A stretch of DNA of 5,283 bases from Lentzea sp. (GCA_030146905.1 JASLAV010000531.1:1-5283), one strand, 5' to 3'. Shown: positions 1 through 5,067, counted from the first letter of the stretch. Program-made: numbers and translations. Notes: generated by a model not told the origin, from the sequence alone.

Positions 1-524
1 CCGATCCGCAGCGCCGTGTCGTCCAGACCGGTCCGCAGCGCGAAGGAACGCACCCGCGGGTCCAGCAACGGCTGGAACGGGTGCGTGGCCGGTCCGCCGA
101 GCAGCTCGATCGTCGAGGAGTCCACAAGGGACCGCAGGATCGGCGAGAAGCCGTGCCGCCACCGGGTTTCGAACTGCTCCAGCGCCCAGGACGACGCGCG
201 GTGCTCGTAAGCGGACAGCTCCGGCAGCCGTTCTCCCGCGTAGTGCGAGCGCAGGTGCCAGTTGCCGATCCAGTCGTGCACGCCCCGCAGGCAGTACGGG
301 TCGTCGAGCTGCGCGGCCAGCACCGGCGTGACGCCGAGCGTGAGGACGTCGGAACGGCCCTCGTCGGCGAACCGGCGCAGCATGTCCACGATGGGCAGGT
401 ACGAGTGCGCCCACGCCTGGTAGAGCCACTCCTCGCCGACCGGCCACGTGCCGTGGTGCGCGAGCCACGGCAGATGGCTGTGCAGGACCAGGCAGAACGT
501 TCCCTCCGACGCCTTCGGGGTCAC
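1..524 (-). CDS. GH57 family alpha-glucan enzyme (probable 1,4-alpha-glucan branching enzyme), N-terminal part
   Basis: Only the first 174 residues lie in the window; the gene continues past base 1. GH57 enzymes act on alpha-1,4-glucans, and the closest actinobacterial type (mycobacterial Rv3031) is a putative branching enzyme in the methylglucose lipopolysaccharide cluster. The start of the protein shows the family's first motif, HSHLPW (residues about 15-20), then HHGTWPVGEEWLYQAW and YLP. Around residues 142-151 it has LLGGPATHPF, which fits the second GH57 motif (G-x-x-TH). The catalytic glutamate and aspartate motifs lie further on and cannot be checked. The GTG start overlaps the TGA of the methyltransferase gene by 4 bp (GTGA), so translation is probably coupled. 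The family call is firm. Branching enzyme rather than amylase or another GH57 activity is inferred from the neighbour. Confidence 0.9.
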   Translation of the reverse strand, partial: MTPKASEGTFCLVLHSHLPWLAHHGTWPVGEEWLYQAWAHSYLPIVDMLRRFADEGRSDVLTLGVTPVLAAQLDDPYCLRGVHDWIGNWHLRSHYAGERLPELSAYEHRASSWALEQFETRWRHGFSPILRSLVDSSTIELLGGPATHPFQPLLDPRVRSFALRTGLDDTALRI

Positions 525-1249
525 GTGCGCACCGCCACGGCCACCAGGTCGAGGCACGTGTCCATGTCGTCGGACGTGATGTCGAAGTCCCGCACCGTCA
601 CCGACTCCACAGCCTCCTTCAGCTCGGCCGGCCACGGCGCGCCGGACAGGGCGACCTCGACCTGTGCGTCGATGATCTGTCCGTTCAGGAGCGTGTCAAG
701 CCTCCCGCCGTGACGCAGTCCCGTCAGTTCGTCAACGCGGAAACCAGCCTCCCGCAGCATCCCGTCCAGTTCGGACGGTGCGAGCTCCCTGGTGTGGAAC
801 GGGTTCAGCGGCGTGTCCTGGCCCGGCGAGAACGTCAGCCTGTTCGGCGTCGTCACGATGAGCGTCCCACCGGGACGCAACACCCGCCGGCATTCCGCGA
901 GGAACCCCTCCTGGTCCCACAGGTGCTCGATGACCTGCAGGTTGGCCACCACGTCGACACTCCCGTCGCGCAACGGCAGCGCCGCGAGGTTCCCGCGCAG
1001 GACGTCGAGCTGAGGATAGGCGCGGGCGACGTGCTGAGACGTCAGCTCGTCGTAGTCGAGCGCGACCACGCGCCGCGCGACCGTGCGGATCAGCTGGGCG
1101 CCGTAGCCCTCGCCGCAGCCAGCCTCCAGCACGACGGCATCAGTGCAGTGGCCGAGGAGGTGCAGGTACGCCGCTTCGTGGCGCCTGAACCAGTAATTCT
1201 CTTCCGCAATACCGGGCACCGTGCGTTCGCCGGTCAGGGGGAGGGTCAC
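521..1249 (-). CDS. Class I SAM-dependent methyltransferase
   Basis: This 242-aa protein has the Rossmann-type SAM-binding fold. Motif I is LEAGCGEGYG (residues 41-50), the acidic residue ending strand 2 is in VVALDYD (61-67), motif II/III is VDVVANLQVIEHLWD (98-112), and the post-motif region is CRRVLRPGGTLIVTTPN (120-136). Length and order suit a Methyltransf_11/25-type enzyme acting on a small molecule or sugar. The GTG start is chosen because the conserved N-terminal stretch GERTVPG...ENYWFRRHEAAY follows directly; the only upstream purine-rich sequence is a weak GGCGGG. It ends overlapping the GH57 gene by 4 bp. The same pairing occurs in mycobacteria (Rv3030-Rv3031), where the methyltransferase is assigned to methylation of glucose residues in methylglucose lipopolysaccharide. 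Substrate here is inferred from that pairing only. Confidence 0.9.
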   Translation of the reverse strand: MTLPLTGERTVPGIAEENYWFRRHEAAYLHLLGHCTDAVVLEAGCGEGYGAQLIRTVARRVVALDYDELTSQHVARAYPQLDVLRGNLAALPLRDGSVDVVANLQVIEHLWDQEGFLAECRRVLRPGGTLIVTTPNRLTFSPGQDTPLNPFHTRELAPSELDGMLREAGFRVDELTGLRHGGRLDTLLNGQIIDAQVEVALSGAPWPAELKEAVESVTVRDFDITSDDMDTCLDLVAVAVRT

Positions 1250-1293
1250 GCCCGCCAGGTTACTTGCCAGTAGAGCGACGGCGAACGGCCTGG

Positions 1294-2136
1294 TCAGAAC
1301 GGCGAGACCGTGACCGCGAGCGCGCCGGGGCCCACGTTCGCGCCGATGGCCGCGCTGACCTGCGTCAGGACGATGTCGCGCGCGTGCGGGATCCGCTTCT
1401 GCAGCAGCTGGAGTAGCTGGTGGCCCTCCTTCTCGGCGGCGAAGTGCTCGACCGCGAGGTCCACGTTGCGCCCGTACGCGAGCGCCACGGCCTTGTCGAC
1501 GAGCTTCGCCAGGGCTCTGTCCCTGCCGACGACCTTGTCGAACGGCGTGACCTCGCCCTTCACGACGGTGAGCAGCGGCTTGACCGAGAGCGCGTCGCCG
1601 AAGAGCTTCGCGGCCGCGCTGACCCGGCCGGACTGGCGCAGGTACTGCAGCGTGTCGACGTAGATGAGCACGCTCGCGTCGCGCCCGCGCTGCTCGGCGA
1701 CGCTGCGCGCGTTCTGGGCGTTGCCGCCCGTCTGCACGATCCGCGCGGCCGCGAGCGCCGCGAACCCGAGCGTCATGCCCGACGAGTGCGAGTCGACGAT
1801 GAACACCGGCACGCGCGACTTGGCCGCGGCCACCTTCGCCGCGTCCGTCGCGGGCGAGAGCGCGTGCGTCACGTGCACCGACACGATCGTCTCCGCCCCC
1901 TTGGCCCAGGCGTCCTGGTAGGCCCAGAAGAACGCGTCGGGTCCCGGTGGTTGCGTCGTGATCGGGATCTGCGCCTCCATCGCCTGGAGCAGGCGGTCCG
2001 TCGGCACGTGGCCCTCGTCGATCAGCTCCGACCCGATCTTGAGCTGCATCGGGACCGTGATGATGTTGAACCGGTCGGCCAGGCGGGCGGGGAGTGACGC
2101 GGTCGAGTCGGTGACGACGGCTACTCGTGAGGGCAC
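1294..2136 (-). CDS. DegV family fatty-acid-binding protein
   Basis: DegV/FakB-type proteins are soluble and hold a single fatty acid; in Firmicutes FakB presents it to a fatty acid kinase. This 280-aa protein is the usual family length. It shows VAVVTDSTASLP at residues 5-16, TTQPPGPDAF at 60-69 (the TSQPS-like lid motif), VDSHSSGMTLGF at 114-125, and YVDTLQYLRQSGRVS...LSVKPLL at 159-189. It ends with GANVGPGALAV, where the usual histidine of the GAHxGPG motif is Asn267. I chose the GTG at 2134-2136 because it puts the first conserved strand at the N-terminus. An in-frame TTG at 2190 would add 18 residues unlike the family. No Shine-Dalgarno precedes this GTG, so the transcript may be leaderless. 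No FakA-like kinase gene is visible. The gene leads the minus-strand run, 44 bp ahead of the methyltransferase. Confidence 0.92.
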   Translation of the reverse strand: MPSRVAVVTDSTASLPARLADRFNIITVPMQLKIGSELIDEGHVPTDRLLQAMEAQIPITTQPPGPDAFFWAYQDAWAKGAETIVSVHVTHALSPATDAAKVAAAKSRVPVFIVDSHSSGMTLGFAALAAARIVQTGGNAQNARSVAEQRGRDASVLIYVDTLQYLRQSGRVSAAAKLFGDALSVKPLLTVVKGEVTPFDKVVGRDRALAKLVDKAVALAYGRNVDLAVEHFAAEKEGHQLLQLLQKRIPHARDIVLTQVSAAIGANVGPGALAVTVSPF

Positions 2137-2144
2137 GAACGATG

Positions 2145-2150
2145 AGGTTA
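2145..2150 (-). promoter_or_regulatory. Candidate -10 element for a leaderless degV-type transcript
   Basis: On the minus strand the hexamer TAACCT fits the actinobacterial TANNNT pattern and ends 8 nt before the chosen GTG start. Transcription would begin at or within a couple of bases of the start codon, which agrees with the missing Shine-Dalgarno. No convincing -35 box sits 16-18 bp upstream. An alternative is TTGCCT (2185-2190 on the minus strand) followed 18 bp later by TGTCAT, which would leave a leader of about 20 nt. Weak pattern evidence only. Confidence 0.3.
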
Positions 2151-2269
2151 ACGAAGCGTGATGACAGTAGCCACCAACGATCGAAGGCAATTCGTGTGAT
2201 CTAGGACTGGGTGGTTGCTTTGCGTGCTCGACGAACGCACGGAGTGACCCCCTCTAAAAGGCACGCGGC

Positions 2270-2299
2270 TTGACACAATCGGGTGACTGGTCCTTCTTT
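2270..2299 (+). promoter_or_regulatory. Possible promoter of the three-gene operon
   Basis: A perfect TTGACA -35 hexamer lies at 2270-2275. The best-spaced -10 (18-bp spacer) is TTCTTT at 2294-2299, which matches the consensus poorly. If it is active, transcription would start near 2306, so the stem-loop at 2312-2348 would be at the extreme 5' end of an mRNA leader of about 145 nt. The -35 match is solid and the rest is inference. Confidence 0.3.
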
Positions 2300-2311
2300 G
2301 GAGTTGATCTA

Positions 2312-2348
2312 GGGAGGACATGTTTGTGCTGCAAGCACATGTTCTCCC
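2312..2348 (+). repeat. Imperfect inverted repeat / stem-loop in the leader of the DivIVA-like gene
   Basis: The outer arms GGGAGGACA (2312-2320) and TGTTCTCCC (2340-2348) pair over 9 positions with one G-U. The inner arms TGTGCT (2325-2330) and AGCACA (2334-2339) pair over 6, closing a 3-nt GCA loop. A 4-nt bulge (TGTT) interrupts the left arm. It also contains the direct repeat ACATGTT at 2318 and 2337, 19 bp apart. It sits between divergent genes with no U-tract, so a terminator is unlikely. A 5'-leader structure, an operator, or a small-RNA hairpin fits better. Confidence 0.7.
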
Positions 2349-2445
2349 CTGCGGTGGAGCGAGCCGTTTCGTTCATTGTCGACGCTGGTTGGTGCCACCC
2401 GGCGTGGGTAAGCTCCGCACAATCTTCGGCCTGTTGAGTGAGTAG
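2320..2445 (+). other. Possible 41-codon leader ORF (doubtful)
   Basis: An ATG at 2320 is preceded by AGGGAGG with only a 2-nt gap and opens a 41-codon frame ending in TAG at 2443-2445, 6 bp before the ATG of the DivIVA-like gene and in the same frame. The peptide begins MFVLQAHVLP and ends FGLLSE. Against it: about 25 of 41 third positions are G or C, far below the neighbouring genes, and the spacing of the ribosome-binding sequence is too short. The start lies inside the stem-loop arm. It could be a leader peptide, but chance is the safer reading. Confidence 0.15.
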
Positions 2446-2449
2446 GTGA
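2440..2449 (+). promoter_or_regulatory. Ribosome-binding site deciding the DivIVA-like start
   Basis: GAGTAGGTGA matches AAGGAGGTGA at 8 of 10 positions, including an unbroken AGGTGA. The AGG corresponding to the core ends 5 nt before the ATG at 2452, good spacing for that codon. The in-frame GTG at 2446 lies inside this site and is therefore unlikely to be the start. Confidence 0.7.
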
Positions 2450-2451
2450 CC

Positions 2452-3402
2452 ATGGGTGCAAAAGAGCACGAACTAGTTCCGCTGCACACCGCTTTCGACG
2501 TTGTGTACCGAGGTTTTCACCGGCGTCAGGTCATCGAGCACATCGAGAATCTCGAAGAGCAGCTGCGCTTCACCAGCCTCGACAGGGCGGAAGCGCTGGC
2601 GCAGGCAGCCGATTTGCGCAAGCTCCTGGAAATGACGCGCCAGGACCTGGAAGAGGCGCGCGCCAGGATCGAACGCCTGGAGACGACCTCGGGTTCGCAC
2701 GCGGGCGCGACCGAACGGATGCACCGCATGCTCCGCCTCGCGGAGGACGAGAGCGCGGAAATGCACCTCCGGGCCGAACGCGAGTGCGCCGACCTCCGCG
2801 CCCGCACCGACGTCGAGATCGCCGCGCTGCACGCCGACGCCGAACGCGAAGCGGCGGCGATGCGTGCCGAGGCCGAGTCCGAGCTCTACGCCTCGCGCCA
2901 GGACTGCGCGTCCCGCGCCGCCGCGATGGAACGCAGGGAGGTCGAGATGGAGCGCCGCTGCGCCGACCTCGAAGCCCAGCACCGCCAGCGCGCCGACGAG
3001 GTGGAGCGCGAGTGCGGGGAGGCCGTCGAGCAGGCGCAGATCGACGCCGACCGGTTGCTGCGCGAGACCGCCCTGCAGTGCAACTCGCTGGAGGCCGACT
3101 CCGACCGCAAGCGCGAGAAGGCCCAGCAGTTCTTCGAGCTCACCACGAGCCGACGCCGCAACGAGGCCGCGCAACACCTGCAGGAGCAGGAAGCGCTGGC
3201 CAAGGCACGCGCCGAGTTCGTGGTGAAGGTGGCGTGCCGCGAGGCGAACCGGCGTCTGGCCGAGGTCGCCGAACGGACCGACGAGCTGCGCGAGCTCCAC
3301 CGCGCCGTTCACACGCAACTGGCCGCGGCGCGAGCGGCGCTGTCGGTGGCCGCGGACCGCGTGGCCCCGGTGCACATCCCGGAGCAGGTGGCCGCGTCGT
3401 GA
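2452..3402 (+). CDS. DivIVA-domain coiled-coil protein
   Basis: This 316-aa protein is predicted cytoplasmic, without signal peptide or membrane helix. Residues 8-38 (LVPLHTAFDVVYRGFHRRQV followed by an amphipathic helix) match the DivIVA/Wag31 N-terminal lipid-binding and dimerising domain, including the family's F-x-x-x-x-RG(Y/F)xxxQV pattern. From about 30 to 300 the sequence is Ala/Glu/Arg-rich, lacks helix breakers except near residues 79-87, and reads as a long coiled coil. DivIVA-type proteins sit at cell poles or septa and organise envelope growth; actinobacterial relatives include Wag31, FilP and Scy. It is longer than a typical Wag31. Six cysteines (112, 152, 170, 188, 210, 262) punctuate the coil, unusual for such proteins. 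Its TGA overlaps the next gene's GTG by 4 bp. It is probably a paralogue, not the essential DivIVA, since no division genes flank it. Confidence 0.82.
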   Translation: MGAKEHELVPLHTAFDVVYRGFHRRQVIEHIENLEEQLRFTSLDRAEALAQAADLRKLLEMTRQDLEEARARIERLETTSGSHAGATERMHRMLRLAEDESAEMHLRAERECADLRARTDVEIAALHADAEREAAAMRAEAESELYASRQDCASRAAAMERREVEMERRCADLEAQHRQRADEVERECGEAVEQAQIDADRLLRETALQCNSLEADSDRKREKAQQFFELTTSRRRNEAAQHLQEQEALAKARAEFVVKVACREANRRLAEVAERTDELRELHRAVHTQLAAARAALSVAADRVAPVHIPEQVAAS

Positions 3403-3947
3403 GGCGCTGGATGCCGTTGGTCGCGGGGGCGCTGATGGTGCCCGCCTCGCTGACGGCGTTCGGCTTCTCGATGTACGGCGATGAACTGAAGACGGCGCTG
3501 TCACCGGCGGTGCCCGCGGCCGCATCGGGTCCGGTGCCGGTGCCGGATTTCGTGGCACCGCAGCGCATGGAGCCCCCGGCGCCGCGGGTGGTGCCGGCGA
3601 GCGTCGCCCAGCAGGCCGTGCGCGAGCTGTTCTCGTCGCACGCGGTCAAGGGCATCACCTTCGCGCCCGGCACCTCGTTGCTGGTGGGGCACGGCGCGGA
3701 CGTGCAACGAAGCCTGGCCGGTGTGCTGCGCAACGCCGCCGGCTCGGTGACGCTGGTCGCGCACGCGTGGAACGGCGAGACGGCCTCACACCGCTGCGAC
3801 GTGCTGGCGATGGAGAGGGCAGGCCTGGTGCGGCAGTACCTGGCGGAGCAGGGCGTGGACAGCGTCATCACGACCCGCGTGATCGTGGACCCCGTCTGGG
3901 GCCCGCCAACGGAGTTCGGACCTCAGATCGACGTCCTCATCAGCTAG
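3399..3947 (+). CDS. Membrane-anchored protein with degenerate OmpA-like domain
   Basis: The 182-aa product starts MRRW and then has one hydrophobic segment (about residues 5-24), a signal anchor or uncleaved signal peptide with no lipobox cysteine. A Pro/Ala/Val-rich linker follows (34-68). Residues 75-181 follow the OmpA/MotB-like plan: strand ITFAPGTSLLVG, helix, strand VTLVAHAW, helix DVLAMERAGLVRQYLAEQGV, and a final strand IDVLIS. Such domains normally bind the diaminopimelate of peptidoglycan on the outer face of the membrane. Two consensus positions are changed: the GHTD aspartate is Trp124 and the Asn of NxxLSxxRA is Cys133, while Arg140 is kept. Peptidoglycan binding is therefore uncertain. 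The GTG start overlaps the previous stop (GTGA), implying coupled translation. The OmpA-like call rests on pattern and predicted fold order; a structural comparison would settle it. Confidence 0.78.
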   Translation: MRRWMPLVAGALMVPASLTAFGFSMYGDELKTALSPAVPAAASGPVPVPDFVAPQRMEPPAPRVVPASVAQQAVRELFSSHAVKGITFAPGTSLLVGHGADVQRSLAGVLRNAAGSVTLVAHAWNGETASHRCDVLAMERAGLVRQYLAEQGVDSVITTRVIVDPVWGPPTEFGPQIDVLIS

Positions 3948-3950
3948 GAG
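3945..3950 (+). promoter_or_regulatory. Ribosome-binding site of the repeat-tail membrane protein
   Basis: TAGGAG overlaps the TAG stop of the OmpA-like gene and lies 8 nt before ATG 3959. It selects this ATG out of a longer open frame that runs back into the previous gene, and indicates translation from a shared mRNA. Confidence 0.75.
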
Positions 3951-3958
3951 CCTTCGCA

Positions 3959-5017
3959 ATGGCAGGGGCAGTCGGGATCGTCTTCGGGCTGTGCGTGCTG
4001 TCCTTCACGTTGGGGGCGGCCCTCATGTACGTGCTGGTGCGGCGGCGCGAGGACGCCGAACCGGCGCCTTCCGCCGCGGATGCGCCGGTGGAGCCCACGT
4101 GGGTGGAGAAACCCGCGGTCGTCGAGCCGGTGGAAGACGACTACGACACGCGGCCGATCCACCGCAACCCCGTGGTCGGGTTGCGGCACCTGGAGCCCGC
4201 GCTGGCCTCGCTGGCGGAGCCGGTTTCGGCGCCGCTCTCGAAGCCGGTGCCTTCGCCTGGTGCGGGGCCGGTTGTGGAGGCCGGGCCGGGGGTGGGCGCC
4301 GGGGCGGAGCGGGTTGCCGCGGTCGGGCTGGAGCCGGTCGCCGGAGTCGAGCCAGTTGAGAAATCCGGGCTGGAGCGTGTCGCTGTGATCGGTCCGGAGC
4401 CGGTCGCCGTGGTCGGTCCGGAGCTGATCACCAAGATCGGTGCGGACCCCGTCGCCGCAGACGAGCCGGAGCTGGTTGCCGTGGTCGAGTCAGGGCTGGT
4501 CGCGAAGGCCGGGCCGGCGCTGGTCGCCAACGCTGATGCGGACCCTGTCGCCTTGGCCGAGCCGGCGCTGGTCGCCGAGGTCGAGCCGAGGCTGGTGGCG
4601 AAGCTCGGTTTGGAACCCGTCGCCGAGGCCGGGCCAGCGCCGGTTGCAGAAGCCGGGCCGGAACCCGTCGTGACCGAGGCCATTGAGCCGCACGCGGTTG
4701 AGCCGCACGCCGTCGTGCCCGAGGCCGTCGAGCCGGAACCCGTCGAGCCGGAACCCGTCGAGCAGCCGGAACCCGTCGAGCAGCCAGGAACTGTCGGTGC
4801 CGCTGGATACGATCGGGATGGGGACCTCAAGCCCCGCTTGGGGGACCGCGAAGCCCCCGAACCAACCGTAGCGGCCGGCACCGACACTCCCGCGGCGTTG
4901 CCGCCGCCCGCCGAGCCCCAGTCGGCCGAGCACACGACGTGGGTCGAGCGCGAGGACTTCCGCCGGCGTTATCTGCGGACGTTCGAAGAGGCGCGCCGCA
5001 AGGCGGACACCAACTGA
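3959..5017 (+). CDS. Single-pass membrane protein with long octapeptide-repeat tail, function unknown
   Basis: I do not recognise a family. The 352-aa product has one N-terminal membrane helix (about residues 3-27) followed at once by RRR (28-30), so by the positive-inside rule the remainder should be cytoplasmic. Residues 31-114 are acidic and Pro-rich. Residues 115-240 are tandem octapeptides of the form G-P-E-P-V-A-x-V/A. Residues 242-277 are VEPHA/VEPEP-type pentapeptides. About 278-320 is a Pro/Ala-rich linker, and 326-350 is a highly charged, probably helical end (TTWVEREDFRRRYL...). The motif TWVE occurs at 47-50 and again at 327-330. No cysteine appears after residue 12 and no catalytic motif is visible. 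The gene sits 11 bp after the OmpA-like gene and is the last in the run. It may act as a flexible tether or length ruler binding the DivIVA-like partner through its ends; this is inference. Confidence 0.8.
   Translation: MAGAVGIVFGLCVLSFTLGAALMYVLVRRREDAEPAPSAADAPVEPTWVEKPAVVEPVEDDYDTRPIHRNPVVGLRHLEPALASLAEPVSAPLSKPVPSPGAGPVVEAGPGVGAGAERVAAVGLEPVAGVEPVEKSGLERVAVIGPEPVAVVGPELITKIGADPVAADEPELVAVVESGLVAKAGPALVANADADPVALAEPALVAEVEPRLVAKLGLEPVAEAGPAPVAEAGPEPVVTEAIEPHAVEPHAVVPEAVEPEPVEPEPVEQPEPVEQPGTVGAAGYDRDGDLKPRLGDREAPEPTVAAGTDTPAALPPPAEPQSAEHTTWVEREDFRRRYLRTFEEARRKADTN
4301..4678 (+). repeat. Tandem 24-bp (octapeptide) repeats in coding sequence
   Basis: Residues 115-240 of the encoded protein divide into about 15 units of exactly eight residues, for example GLEPVAGV, GPEPVAVV, EPELVAVV, EPALVAEV, GLEPVAEA and GPAPVAEA. 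Only a six-residue EPVEKS segment (131-136) breaks the register. Positions 4-6 (P or L, V, A) are the best conserved and positions 1-3 vary. The DNA units have diverged, so they are old or selected at protein level and are not recent slippage products. Confidence 0.85.
4682..4789 (+). repeat. Tandem 15-18-bp (VEPEP-type) repeats in coding sequence
   Basis: Residues 242-277 are IEPHA, VEPHA, VVPEA, VEPEP, VEPEP, VEQPEP, VEQPG. The last units are nearly identical in DNA (GAACCCGTCGAG followed by CCG or CAGCCG), so this block looks more recently expanded than the octapeptide block beside it and may vary in copy number between strains. Confidence 0.85.
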
Positions 5018-5023
5018 GAGCGA

Positions 5024-5061
5024 TGTCCGGAAGTCGCCGGTTCGTGTCCGAAACTCGCCGG
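5024..5061. repeat. Pair of 17-bp direct repeats with a 21-bp period
   Basis: TGTCCGGAAGTCGCCGG (5024-5040) and TGTCCGAAACTCGCCGG (5045-5061) agree at 15 of 17 positions and are separated by 4 bp. The 21-bp period places both copies on the same face of the helix. They end 33 bp before the start codon of the lyase-family gene, a fitting place for a regulator-binding site. Head-to-tail 17-bp half-sites 21 bp apart are the classical arrangement for AraC-type regulators. No such regulator gene is in the window. Confidence 0.65.
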
Positions 5062-5067
5062 ACTTCC
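5029..5067 (+). terminator. Possible stem-loop terminator after the three-gene run
   Basis: GGAAGTC (5029-5035) is complementary to GACTTCC (5061-5067), giving a 7-bp stem around a 25-nt loop that itself holds TTCG/CGAA (5041-5052). There is no U-tract; the following bases are C-rich. The loop is large and the same bases form the direct repeats, so this may be a by-product of those repeats. Confidence 0.25.

Larger units (their letters stand above)
2137..2451. other. Divergent intergenic regulatory region (315 bp)
   Basis: No gene is convincing in this stretch between the leftward DegV gene and the rightward DivIVA-like gene. Its GC content is visibly lower than its flanks. It contains the candidate DegV -10 near 2145, a short inverted repeat CGTGC/GCACG at 2223-2241 (5-bp arms, 9-nt spacer), a TTGACA at 2270, a long stem-loop at 2312-2348, and a TAAGCT hexamer at 2409 that fits a -10 pattern but lacks a good -35. 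Both promoters of the divergent transcription units must lie here unless transcription enters from outside. Confidence 0.8.

Noticed and set aside
81..1273. Plus-strand open frames opposite the GH57 and methyltransferase genes
   Set aside because: They are Arg-rich shadows without motifs; the opposite strand has clear GH57 and SAM-binding motifs.
1420..2097. Plus-strand 225-codon open frame opposite DegV
   Set aside because: It is a shadow with Arg/Val/His-rich random composition; DegV motifs on the minus strand are unambiguous.
2137..2190. TTG start adding 18 residues to DegV
   Set aside because: TTG is a rare start, the extension is unlike the family, and the conserved first strand begins right after the GTG at 2134-2136.
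2312..2348. Stem-loop read as a transcription terminator
   Set aside because: It lies between divergent gene starts, where no transcript needs to end, and no T-run follows on either strand.
2446..2448. GTG start for the DivIVA-like gene
   Set aside because: It lies inside the AGGTGA ribosome-binding sequence and has no such site of its own; ATG 2452 is well placed.
2254..2469. Minus-strand 71-codon open frame in the intergenic region
   Set aside because: Its composition lacks the high G/C third-position bias, it overlaps the DivIVA-like start, and it resembles no family.
2784..3398. Upstream extension of the OmpA-like frame to 2784
   Set aside because: The extension overlaps the DivIVA-like gene in another frame, is Arg/Gly/Pro-rich shadow sequence, and would bury the hydrophobic anchor in mid-protein.
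2473..3558. Long minus-strand open frame opposite the DivIVA-like gene
   Set aside because: It is a high-GC antisense shadow: Leu/Gly/Ala/Arg-rich with no domain, while the plus strand encodes a clear DivIVA-type protein.
3767..3958. Upstream extension of the repeat-tail frame to 3767
   Set aside because: It lies within the OmpA-like gene; a good TAGGAG site and the membrane helix directly after ATG 3959 fix the start.
4141..4935. Minus-strand open frame rich in TGSGS/ATGS repeats
   Set aside because: Its repeats are the antisense image of the 24-bp and 15-bp coding repeats; the plus-strand frame has a ribosome-binding site, a membrane helix and operon context.
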